Origin: Gemmatimonadota bacterium
GTDB lineage: Bacteria; Gemmatimonadota; Gemmatimonadetes; Longimicrobiales; Gaopeijiaceae
Assembly (NCBI GenBank): GCA_015664885.1
Contig: DQPL01000118.1
Coordinates: 26,166 to 90,165, forward strand
DNA length: 64,000 nt
Direction of reading: 5' to 3'
Part shown: positions 1 to 7,264 of the stretch, piece by piece
Numbering within the stretch: position 1 is the stretch's first letter
How the letters are laid out: each line of letters opens with the position of its first letter
The notes under the pieces: model-generated
What the model was told of the DNA's origin: nothing
The model's database searches: none
Seen by the model: the letters and a program-made list of their open reading frames with translations, nothing else
Made by a program: the position numbers and the translations under genes

Positions 1-228
1 GTCGTTCGCAGCGCGAGGATCGTGCTGGGCGGCGTAGCCCCGATCCCCTGGCGAGTCCCGGAGGCGGAAGCGCTGCTGGCGGGCAACCGTGTCACACCGG
101 AGCTCGCTCGGGCGGTGGGAGCCGCGGCCGTTGCAGGCGCGAGGGCGATGTCCAAGAACGCATACAAGATCCCTCTCGCCCGCAGCGTGGTGGAGCGAAC
201 GGTCCTGACGCTCGCCACCTCCGCCTAG
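1..228 (+). CDS. FAD-binding subunit of a molybdenum hydroxylase (C-terminal end, partial)
   Basis: Only the last 75 codons are in the window; the frame is open from base 1 to the TAG at 226-228. The segment with GGVAPIPWR followed by an Ala-rich helix and a short KIPLARSVVERT tail matches the C-terminal domain of CO-dehydrogenase/xanthine-dehydrogenase medium (flavoprotein) subunits, which pass electrons from the Mo centre and 2Fe-2S clusters to FAD. The rest of the operon, if present, lies upstream. The substrate of the enzyme cannot be told from this piece. Confidence 0.75.
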   Translation, partial: VVRSARIVLGGVAPIPWRVPEAEALLAGNRVTPELARAVGAAAVAGARAMSKNAYKIPLARSVVERTVLTLATSA

Positions 229-241
229 GGCGGACATTGAG

Positions 242-982
242 ATGAATAGACGAGACTTTCTCCTGCTTAAGACCCGCGGCCAAGAACGCGTGCTCGAGCT
301 GTCGTGCGAGCGTCTCTACATGCGCCACACGGACGCGAAGTCGGGCGCGCTTCGCGCCAGTGGCGGCTCCGGAGACCCGGAGTCGTGGGAGGGTGAGCCA
401 CCCCTGGAGACGGTGACGCCCACGACCGACGACCTCCTGAGGGAGTTGGATGAGGAGTTGGCGAGCGCAGACGTGCTTCATGTGCTCGACCGCGACTGGC
501 TCGTAGCCGGAGCATTCCGGGGGGCGGTCGAGGCGCGCATCGACGCGTTCCGGCGTCGCGGAGGGCGCGTGGAGTATCCGGCCTCGGCTCGTCGCGCGGT
601 CAGAAGCGGGGCCGGAGTCCATCTGTCGCTCGCGTTCTGCTTGCTTGCCGCGACCGCACTAGGCGGGTGTGCCTCCGACGGCCCCGAGATTCCGCCGGAC
701 GACGTGTTGCAGGAGAGGGTGGAGGCGGCCATCGCGCGTGCATCGGACGTACCGGCTGACGCGATCACCGTCGTGGTCATCGATGGGGTCGTGACCGTGA
801 CCGGCTCGGTCGTCTGCGAAGAGTGCGGGGGTCGCCGCACTCCCGGCGGCTTCGGGACGGTTCAGCAGAGCCTCGGCGCCGTCGTGCGAGCGATTCCCGG
901 CGTGCAGAGCGTCGAGTTCGACCTGCAGTACGAGCGCCGGGCAGGGCCGCCCCCCGGCGCGTCGGGCGGTGCAGGCGGGTAG
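242..982 (+). CDS. Two-part protein: unknown N-terminal domain plus lipobox and BON domain
   Basis: 246 codons starting 13 bases after the previous stop. Residues 1-120 are a charged soluble region (begins MNRRDFLLLK) that I do not recognise. Residues 126-143 form a hydrophobic segment ending in LGGC (Cys143), a textbook lipobox, followed by a BON-like domain (about 152-230) with an inserted CEEC pair at 192-195. A lipobox in the middle of a protein is not expected. Either two genes have been joined by loss of a stop, or a second start lies inside, for example the GTG at codon 110 just before the hydrophobic stretch. BON domains bind membranes or ligands in periplasmic lipoproteins such as OsmY. 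I infer that the downstream half is the exported product. Confidence 0.6.
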   Translation: MNRRDFLLLKTRGQERVLELSCERLYMRHTDAKSGALRASGGSGDPESWEGEPPLETVTPTTDDLLRELDEELASADVLHVLDRDWLVAGAFRGAVEARIDAFRRRGGRVEYPASARRAVRSGAGVHLSLAFCLLAATALGGCASDGPEIPPDDVLQERVEAAIARASDVPADAITVVVIDGVVTVTGSVVCEECGGRRTPGGFGTVQQSLGAVVRAIPGVQSVEFDLQYERRAGPPPGASGGAGG

Positions 983-1072
983 GGGCCAACTCGACATTTC
1001 GTTGCGCAGGGGCGATACCGCTCACAGGTTGAAGCGAACGCATCTTCCCACCAGAGTCAGGAGCAAGTGATC

Positions 1073-2434
1073 ATGAAGAGCCGAATCCCAGTTCGGGCAT
1101 CGCGGGGTCTAGCGGTGGGCGCTCTGATGCTGCTTTTCTTGCTCGGCTCCTGGAACGCATCGGCTGTGGAAGCGCAGACACCGCCGGAAGCGAGCCCGAC
1201 GTTCGCCGAGCACGTCGCTCCCATTCTCTACGAGAGTTGCGCTACCTGCCATCAGCCGAATGGCATCGGGCCGATGCCTCTGCTGAGCTACGACGACGCA
1301 CGGCGGTGGGCGCCACGCATCAAGCGAAAGGTACAATCGCGGGCGATGCCCCCTTGGCACCTGGACCAGACCATCGGGATTCAGGCGTACAAGAACGATA
1401 TCTCCCTGTCCGATTCCGAGATCAATGCCATCGTGCGTTGGGTCGACGCGGGTGCACCCGAAGGTGATCCTGCAAAGCTGCCGAGCTTGCCGGAGCTACC
1501 TGACGGTAGCGAGTGGCAGCTAGCCAAGGAGCTCGGTCCGCCCGACTTCGTGATCGAGGCTCCACCCTTGACCGTCCCGGCCAATGATCAGGACCAGTGG
1601 TGGGTCCAGACCACGCCGTTCGAGGGCGTCATCGACGAACCGCGCTATGTGAAGGCGACGGAGCTGAAGGGCTCTTACCCGCTGGGCGTGAGAGTCCTAC
1701 ACCACGGGCACGTCACGCTCGGCTGGCAGCAGGAGGGACGACGAGTATCTCGGCCGCTGGGCCGGCAAGGTATCGGCAAGGGCGGTGATCTCTTTCCGGA
1801 CAACACCGGGATGCTGATCCAGCCCTCGGGCTCACTGAACTGGAACCTGCACTACTTCCCGATCGATGAGGAAGTGGTGGACGAGCGCAGTACGGCCGCG
1901 GTGTGGCTGCATCCGAAGGGTTATGTGCCAGAGTACGAGACCATCGGGGAGCAGCGCTTCACCGCCGACCGGGGTGGCGACATGCCCTGGGCCGGGGACA
2001 TCGCCATTCCTCCACATTCGATCAAAGTGCAGCAGGGCACGCACGTTCTGAAGCGGCCCGCGCTCATCCAGAGCTTCCGCCCTCACATGCACATGCGGGG
2101 AAGAGAGCAGTCGGTTGAGGCGATCTATCCGGATGGTCGGCGGGAAATGCTGGCCAAGGTCGACAAGTACAACCACTTCTGGCAGATCTCGTACGAATTC
2201 GAAGACGACAAGGCGCCACTGCTGCCCACGGGCACCGTTCTGCTCATCACGACGCTCTGGGACAACACGGCGGACAACCCGGTCAACCCCGATCCGCGGC
2301 AATGGGTCGTATTCGGCCAACGCGGCGTCGATGAGATGTCTCATGTCTGGCTGGGCATGACCTATCTCACCGAGGAGCAGTTCAAGAGGCTATCCGCTGA
2401 GCGGAACCGGATGGCGGCACGCGACGACCGCTGA
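1073..2434 (+). CDS. Secreted cytochrome c domain fused to a copper monooxygenase-like domain
   Basis: 453 residues from ATG 1073, chosen because AGGAG at 1059-1063 sits 9 bases upstream; the in-frame GTG at 1067 would be only 3 bases away. There is a signal peptide to about residue 35, then one haem-binding CATCH motif (about residues 56-60) with a downstream MPPWH that may supply the axial Met. The C-terminal two-thirds contains HHGH (about 210-213), WNLHY and HMHMRG (about 338), a His pattern like the C-terminal domain of type II copper ascorbate-dependent monooxygenases (PHM/DBM family). It probably works in the periplasm as a haem/copper redox protein. The substrate is unknown. It lies 6 bases before the next gene, so the two are likely co-transcribed. 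Confidence 0.7.
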   Translation: MKSRIPVRASRGLAVGALMLLFLLGSWNASAVEAQTPPEASPTFAEHVAPILYESCATCHQPNGIGPMPLLSYDDARRWAPRIKRKVQSRAMPPWHLDQTIGIQAYKNDISLSDSEINAIVRWVDAGAPEGDPAKLPSLPELPDGSEWQLAKELGPPDFVIEAPPLTVPANDQDQWWVQTTPFEGVIDEPRYVKATELKGSYPLGVRVLHHGHVTLGWQQEGRRVSRPLGRQGIGKGGDLFPDNTGMLIQPSGSLNWNLHYFPIDEEVVDERSTAAVWLHPKGYVPEYETIGEQRFTADRGGDMPWAGDIAIPPHSIKVQQGTHVLKRPALIQSFRPHMHMRGREQSVEAIYPDGRREMLAKVDKYNHFWQISYEFEDDKAPLLPTGTVLLITTLWDNTADNPVNPDPRQWVVFGQRGVDEMSHVWLGMTYLTEEQFKRLSAERNRMAARDDR

Positions 2435-2440
2435 CAGACA

Positions 2441-3319
2441 ATGGCGGTGAAGCGTCCGCGCCTTGCGGGACCTCTCTTCTTCGCGGGCTGCGTCGTGGGT
2501 CTGGCGGCGTACTCTCCGCTGGCTGCGCAGGCTAGGCGTGGCCAGAGCCCGCTGAGCCAGGATCCGCTGCGCCCCAGCGGCCAGAATGTGATCCCCGTCT
2601 TCGACGGCTGGTTCGAGAACTCCGACGGCAGCTACACGCTGTGCTTCGGCTATTTCAATCTGAACACCGAGCAGTCGCTCGACATTCCTCTCGGGCCACA
2701 GAATCGTATCGAGCCGTCCGAGTATGACGGTTTGCAACCCACCCACTTCGATCCCGTCCCGGATCCGTCGCTCACCTCCAAGTACCGACACCACTGGTGC
2801 GTCTTCTCTGTGACCGTGCCGGACGACTTCGGCAGCGGGGACATCACCTGGACGCTCACGAGCCAGGGAGACGAGTTGGCGGTGCCGGGTGCTCTTCGCC
2901 CTGAGTACATCCTGGAGGAGCCGACGTCGTCGGGCCGCGGCGCGATCGCACCGTTTCTGAGACTCGAGGAGGATGCGCCGGCGGCGCAGGGGCGCAGGGG
3001 CGTATGGCTGGGCCCTCTCACCGTGCGGGCGAATGAGCCTCTCCCGCTGAACGCGTGGATTCTACACGCGGAGCCTGGGACCTGGCTGCAGTGGACCAAA
3101 CATCAGGGTCCCGCCGAGGTCGTGTTCAACGAGCCCGAGATGCGGCTGGACGTAGCCGAGGGACTGGCGACGACCCTCGCGATCTTCAGCCAACCGGGTA
3201 GCTACATCGTCCGCCTTCAGGCCATCAACGATCTGGAATCGAGGCGGAATCCCACCTACGGATTCGAATTTCACTGTTGCTGGACCAACGGCTACGTGCG
3301 GGTCGATGTGGTCGAGTGA
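2441..3319 (+). CDS. Secreted hypothetical protein paired with the haem/copper protein
   Basis: 292 residues with a signal peptide ending near LAAQA (about residue 31). The mature part is rich in beta-strand patterns, Trp, Pro and acidic residues, with Cys at about 68, 116 and two adjacent Cys near the C-terminus (FHCCWTN). I recognise no named domain. It starts 6 bases after the upstream stop, so translation is probably coupled to the cytochrome/copper protein, and the two may form a periplasmic complex or act on the same substrate. That partnership is inferred from the spacing only. Confidence 0.6.
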   Translation: MAVKRPRLAGPLFFAGCVVGLAAYSPLAAQARRGQSPLSQDPLRPSGQNVIPVFDGWFENSDGSYTLCFGYFNLNTEQSLDIPLGPQNRIEPSEYDGLQPTHFDPVPDPSLTSKYRHHWCVFSVTVPDDFGSGDITWTLTSQGDELAVPGALRPEYILEEPTSSGRGAIAPFLRLEEDAPAAQGRRGVWLGPLTVRANEPLPLNAWILHAEPGTWLQWTKHQGPAEVVFNEPEMRLDVAEGLATTLAIFSQPGSYIVRLQAINDLESRRNPTYGFEFHCCWTNGYVRVDVVE

Positions 3320-3363
3320 GGCCCTTCGAACACGCCCGAGGCGGCTGTCAGCATAGGTATTAG

Positions 3364-3385
3364 CGTCAATACGGATGCATTGACG
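3364..3385. promoter_or_regulatory. Inverted repeat upstream of the cupin gene
   Basis: CGTCAAT (3364-3370) and ATTGACG (3379-3385) are perfect 7-base arms around an 8-base spacer, ending 19 bases before the cupin start. The size and place fit a dimeric repressor or activator site. No regulator is encoded next to it, so the binding protein is unknown. Confidence 0.4.
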
Positions 3386-3404
3386 TCACCGCAAAGGAAG
3401 TGAC

Positions 3405-3884
3405 ATGAATCCGAACCACGTTGTGAAACGGATGTGCTGCGCCACGCTCTGGGGTGCGCTCTCCCTGACGGTCTTGCCGAGTGAGGTTCGATCGCAAGCG
3501 TCCGAGCAGCAACAGGAGCAGGCGCTCGTAGTCAACTTCGAAGACGCAGATTGGGGTCAGCCAGGCACGCGGGACGGGTTCCCACAGGGGGTCCAGTCGG
3601 CGCCACTCGGTATCGATCCCGAGAATGGCGGCCCGACGTACTTCGCCAGATTCCCCGCTGGATCGCACTTCGATCTTCATTGGCACACCCATGCCGAGTA
3701 CGTCGCGGTCCTGAGCGGCGCGGTGACGATCGTGCTCGGTGAGAACAGCCACTCGCTCTCTCCCGGGAGCTACATCGTGATTCCGGCCCGGATGAATCAC
3801 TCCTGGGACGTGCCGCCGGGCAACGAGGTCGTGATCCTGGTTCGGCGGCGCGGGCCCGCCGACTTCAACTTCGCCGGGCGTTAG
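3405..3884 (+). CDS. Secreted cupin-domain protein
   Basis: 159 residues with a signal peptide (about 1-32) and one cupin barrel. The metal-binding cupin motif 1 is seen as HFDLHWHTHAEYVAVLSG and motif 2 as PARMNHSWDV, so the His/Glu ligands for a divalent metal are intact. AAGGAAG precedes the ATG by 4 bases. An exported single-domain cupin may be a metal-dependent dioxygenase or isomerase or a binding protein; the family is too broad to choose. An inverted repeat just upstream suggests it has its own promoter and regulator. Confidence 0.75.
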   Translation: MNPNHVVKRMCCATLWGALSLTVLPSEVRSQASEQQQEQALVVNFEDADWGQPGTRDGFPQGVQSAPLGIDPENGGPTYFARFPAGSHFDLHWHTHAEYVAVLSGAVTIVLGENSHSLSPGSYIVIPARMNHSWDVPPGNEVVILVRRRGPADFNFAGR

Positions 3885-3932
3885 CGGCGCAGCGTTGGCC
3901 GCCGAGCGTTAGCCGCCCAGCGTAGCCGTGCG
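3878..3932. repeat. Degenerate 14-bp tandem repeat, about four copies
   Basis: Units starting at 3878, 3892, 3906 and 3920 read GCGTTAGCGGCGCA, GCGTTGGCCGCCGA, GCGTTAGCCGCCCA and GCGTAGCCGTGC. The array begins inside the last codons of the cupin gene, and the TAG stop lies in the first unit. The copies can pair with each other. It separates convergent genes, so it may act in termination or simply be a slippage product. Confidence 0.6.
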
Positions 3933-3972
3933 GCCTGAGGCGCCCACCGGGTAGCGTACGAGGCGCTCGGAG

Positions 3973-4338
3973 TCAGTCGCCCGGCGACCACGGCTGGAAC
4001 GTGATCTCATCGGCGGTGCCTTCGTGCACGCGAGTTCCCGGAGGCACGATGCCGCGCGACCTGAGCAGGTATCCTGTGGTCAGCCAGATGTCTGAGTCCG
4101 TCATCGTGCGCGGGGCATCGTACGGCATCGCGATTCTCAGGTAGTTGAAGAGACGACGGGCAGAGCCGTAGGAGCGGATCACCCGCTCGTCGAGCTTCAC
4201 ACCGATCGTCCCGTCCAAGTCGTGGCAATAAGCACAACGGGCCTGGTACACGAGCTCGGAGTCGGCCGTATCGTCCCGGCCGGGCATGAACATCACGAAC
4301 GCCCCGAGTCCCGCCGCCATTAAGGCTCCACCAGCCAC
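3973..4338 (-). CDS. Membrane-anchored c-type cytochrome, partner of the molybdoenzyme
   Basis: 121 residues from a GTG at 4338; an ATG at 4320 would remove only six residues. A hydrophobic N-terminal segment is followed by CAYCH, the covalent haem site, and a Met-containing region (AMPYDAPRTM) likely to provide the axial ligand. It directly follows the sulfite-oxidase-family gene on the same strand, with about 36 bases between stop and start. The arrangement resembles SorAB or SoxCD, where a monohaem cytochrome takes electrons from the molybdenum centre. The electron-acceptor role is inferred from this pairing. Confidence 0.75.
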   Translation of the reverse strand: MAGGALMAAGLGAFVMFMPGRDDTADSELVYQARCAYCHDLDGTIGVKLDERVIRSYGSARRLFNYLRIAMPYDAPRTMTDSDIWLTTGYLLRSRGIVPPGTRVHEGTADEITFQPWSPGD

Positions 4339-4373
4339 CCAGGGCCACCTGAGACCGCCGAACCGCCCTTGGA

Positions 4374-5579
4374 TCAGGAGACCACGACCTCGTGGGGAAG
4401 CACGATGTTCAGCAGATACCCCTTTTCGTTGAACCGCGCCTCCTCCGGCTGCACGTTGCCGCCGGTATCGGTTGCCCGGGTCAGCAGCGTGTGTCTACCC
4501 TGCTGGGCGTCCCACTCGAACGCGAAGCGCTGCCAAGCGTGGGGGAGCACGGGGTCGAGGATGCGCGCTTCTTGCCAAGAGCCGCCGCCGTCCGCGCTCC
4601 ACTGCACGCGGATCACGGGCCCCTGCGGCGAATAGGCGAATCCAAAGAGCGTGTGCGACCCCGTGTCGAGTCGAGCCGGTCGCGGCAAAGCCAAGGCGCT
4701 CTTGACCACCCCGGTCGTGATGGGGCCTCCATCGGCTGGTGCGTACTCGGCCGCGGGCCAATCGTCTCCGATGAGCACGTAGGACGTCGTGTTGTTCTTG
4801 GACCACACTTTCTCGGAAGTCACGCGGATCTCACCGATCCACTTCACGCTCGTGCTGCCGACCCAGCCCGGAACCACGGTGCGTGCGGGGTATCCGTGAT
4901 CGGCGGGAAGTGGCTCGCCGTTCATCCTTGTCGCGACCAGCGTCGTCGGGTCGAGGGCGCGGTCGATGGGCATCGCACGACTGAATGCGCCGTCATCCAG
5001 GCCGATCACGTCGACATCGACCGCCGTGTCACGCACACCCGCGAGTGCGAGTACCGAGGCGAGGGTCGGGCCCGACCACTCCGCGCAGCCGACCCCGCCC
5101 CGAGCCCACTGACCGCCACTCGCTACGCGGCCGGTCTCCGTGAGCCAAAAACCCCGCCAGTTTCCGGCGCACTCCAGGTAGGCGACGACCGACTCCGACG
5201 GAAGTCTCTCCAGCTCGGCGAGCGTGAGCTCGACCTCCCGTTCGACCGCATCGCCGGTGATGCGCACGACGTACTGCGATGCGTTCAGACGTGGCGTCGG
5301 GGCGTGGTTCCGGACGAAGAACAGCTCGTTCGGTGTGATGACTCCGTCTAGGAGCTCGAGGCGCGTCTCCAGATTCGTGGGGTGCTGCACGAACGGTCCG
5401 GGGTCCTTCACCCACGGCAACTCGACCGACAGAGTGGCGGCACCCGGGCCCGGCGGGCGCTCGCACGCGGCGAGCAGAGCTCCGACGCCTCCCGCGGCGA
5501 ACAGCTTGAGCAGCTGGCGGCGAGAAAATCCATGCTCTTGGGCGCGCTGGATCAGCGCGGCCAACTCCTCGTTGCTCAT
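4374..5579 (-). CDS. Tat-exported sulfite-oxidase-family molybdopterin oxidoreductase
   Basis: 401 residues from ATG 5579, which has GAGG five bases upstream; a TTG at 5603 overlapping the previous stop would add eight residues. A twin-arginine motif SRRQLLK (residues 19-25) leads into a hydrophobic stretch ending LLAAC (Cys39), so it may be a Tat lipoprotein. The oxidoreductase molybdopterin-binding domain follows with the Mo-ligand cysteine in ECAGN (Cys137), then a Mo-co dimerisation Ig-like domain in the last 120 residues. Family members oxidise sulfite or related sulfur compounds and pass electrons to a cytochrome c, which is encoded next door. Sulfite is the first guess; SoxC-like or other substrates remain possible. 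Confidence 0.8.
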   Translation of the reverse strand: MSNEELAALIQRAQEHGFSRRQLLKLFAAGGVGALLAACERPPGPGAATLSVELPWVKDPGPFVQHPTNLETRLELLDGVITPNELFFVRNHAPTPRLNASQYVVRITGDAVEREVELTLAELERLPSESVVAYLECAGNWRGFWLTETGRVASGGQWARGGVGCAEWSGPTLASVLALAGVRDTAVDVDVIGLDDGAFSRAMPIDRALDPTTLVATRMNGEPLPADHGYPARTVVPGWVGSTSVKWIGEIRVTSEKVWSKNNTTSYVLIGDDWPAAEYAPADGGPITTGVVKSALALPRPARLDTGSHTLFGFAYSPQGPVIRVQWSADGGGSWQEARILDPVLPHAWQRFAFEWDAQQGRHTLLTRATDTGGNVQPEEARFNEKGYLLNIVLPHEVVVS

Positions 5580-5599
5580 CGGAACCTCGAACCCTGGGG

Positions 5600-7099
5600 T
5601 CAACGAGCGGACTCGCTCGAGCGAGCAAGATGTGGCGACTCGCGTGCGCCCGCTACGAGGCGCTCAGCATCGATCCACTCGACATTGGGATCCCTCAGGG
5701 TCATGTGCTCGAGGTCTGGCGTGGGGGGTTGCTTCATGAAGAGCATGATCGCTCGACGCTCCCTTCCGAATCCGTACCGGGTCTCACGCACTTCGGCTCG
5801 CGCACGGAGAAGTGCTTCCTCCCCGACGCGGCTGGCCTGCCAGGTGCAGTGGGCGTAGACGACGCTTCCGTCGTTCAGCGTCGCCACTGGGTCGAAGTCG
5901 TAGCCCGCGCCCCAGAGCCCTCCGACCACGCGCGCTCCCGAGCCCAGGCGGTCGGCGCCTCGCCGCTCGAGGTATTGTCGAGCCATGCGGGGGAGCTGGC
6001 TGCTCACATAAGGGTCTAGGCCGGGTGCGATGTGCCTATTCCAGGCGTCCATCGGCTGCATTTGGCCGGCGCCGATTCGGTCCGCTAGCGGCGCGACGAA
6101 CCGGAACCAGAATGCGTGGAACGGATCGGACAGCGAGTACCGTTTCCGCCGCGCGCCGGCTGGGGCGTCGAGCGAGTCGTGCACGTCCACCAGCCCCCGT
6201 TCTTGCAATCGCTTCATGTAGGCACCCAGCGCGCTCCCGGAGCCGAACTCCGGCTCGGCGCCGGCGACTTCTTGCCAGGTCTCGGCCCCTGAGGCTAGTG
6301 CCGAGAGCAGAGCTCCATACCGAGCCGTCTTCTGGAATCGTGCGGAGATTGCAGCGGGGAGTGCGTCCAGCAGGGGACCAGAGGGGCCCAGGAGCACGCG
6401 TGACACGTTGCTCGCCAAGCTGCGCTTGCTTTGCAGCATTCCCAGAACTTCCGGCAGGCCGCCGAAGATCGCGTAGCCGCGGATCACGTCCTGGGCAGAC
6501 CACTCAGGACATGCTCGGGCGAGCGACTCATATGTCAGCGCTCCGAGCTCAGCCGCCTGCGCGGTCTCGGCGCCGCGGTCGGTCAGCGCGGCCAGCGGGT
6601 CGTGAAAGGGAGAGTCGGTACCAAATAGGTCCGCGAGGAAGCGACGGTCGTCCGAGACGAGGACCCATCGCGGCACCCCACCTTCGGACAGCGTCGAGCG
6701 CCAAGCCTGCGCGAGGTCTCGCACGAAGCGCCGGTCGGCTTCGGCGATCAGGTGAGCGTCGTGCAAGACGACCGCGAGTGCCGGTACGCTCGCGGCTACG
6801 CGCAAGAGCGTGGACCACTCCACATCCGAGTCGACGGGCCGATCTCGACGAGATAGTTCGGCGGCTAGTCCTTGGCGCAGCACCCGAGCGGGCGCATGGC
6901 CCCCTTTCAGGTAGATCGGGGCTGAGGAGTTGATGCCGCAGCTCGTTTCGTCGGCGGTGAGAGCGTCGAGAATCCGTGCGCTAGCGGCAGAAAACGGCCG
7001 TCCGAAGGCCGCAACCAGGTAGGGGCCCGGCCCACGCAAGACGTGGCTGAGCCCCGCATCTTCGTGCTGAACGTCCGCTAATGGGATCGCACCGTACAT
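5600..7099 (-). CDS. ATPase-like protein with DUF234-type C-terminus and no Walker A motif
   Basis: 499 residues. The middle and C-terminal parts look like the archaeal-ATPase/DUF234 and DUF4143 group: a winged-helix stretch, then YSLSDPFHAFWFRFVAPL and a PD-(D/E)XK-like tail with VVGGLWGAGYDFDPVA. Where relatives carry a GxxGxGKT P-loop this protein has AAFGRPFSAASARILDAL, so it should not bind ATP in the normal way. A Walker B-like strand (ALAVVLHDAH) remains but is altered. Its TGA (5600-5602) overlaps an alternative TTG start of the molybdoenzyme gene, so the three minus-strand genes probably form one transcript. Function unknown; the family name is a recognition call, not proven. Confidence 0.5.
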   Translation of the reverse strand: MYGAIPLADVQHEDAGLSHVLRGPGPYLVAAFGRPFSAASARILDALTADETSCGINSSAPIYLKGGHAPARVLRQGLAAELSRRDRPVDSDVEWSTLLRVAASVPALAVVLHDAHLIAEADRRFVRDLAQAWRSTLSEGGVPRWVLVSDDRRFLADLFGTDSPFHDPLAALTDRGAETAQAAELGALTYESLARACPEWSAQDVIRGYAIFGGLPEVLGMLQSKRSLASNVSRVLLGPSGPLLDALPAAISARFQKTARYGALLSALASGAETWQEVAGAEPEFGSGSALGAYMKRLQERGLVDVHDSLDAPAGARRKRYSLSDPFHAFWFRFVAPLADRIGAGQMQPMDAWNRHIAPGLDPYVSSQLPRMARQYLERRGADRLGSGARVVGGLWGAGYDFDPVATLNDGSVVYAHCTWQASRVGEEALLRARAEVRETRYGFGRERRAIMLFMKQPPTPDLEHMTLRDPNVEWIDAERLVAGARESPHLARSSESAR

Positions 7100-7164
7100 C
7101 GACCTGCATACCCTCTATGAACAAGATAATAATTAAGTTAATCACAATCATGTTAATATCGAGT
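7100..7164. promoter_or_regulatory. AT-rich divergent promoter region
   Basis: The region between the ATPase-like gene (minus) and the type III glutamine synthetase (plus) is strikingly AT-rich for this genome around 7125-7160. GTTAAT occurs twice as a direct repeat (7137-7142 and 7152-7157). It is the likely promoter for the glutamine synthetase pair and for the minus-strand operon. I could not find a convincing sigma-54 -24/-12 element. Confidence 0.45.
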
Positions 7165-7264
7165 GCACGTGGACCGTTTGTCGCATAGATTCTTCCATTC
7201 TGCTGCGGCGGTGAACAGGCACCGTAGCTTGCTCGGCGCGCCTTGGGGACCACCACGCACGAAA

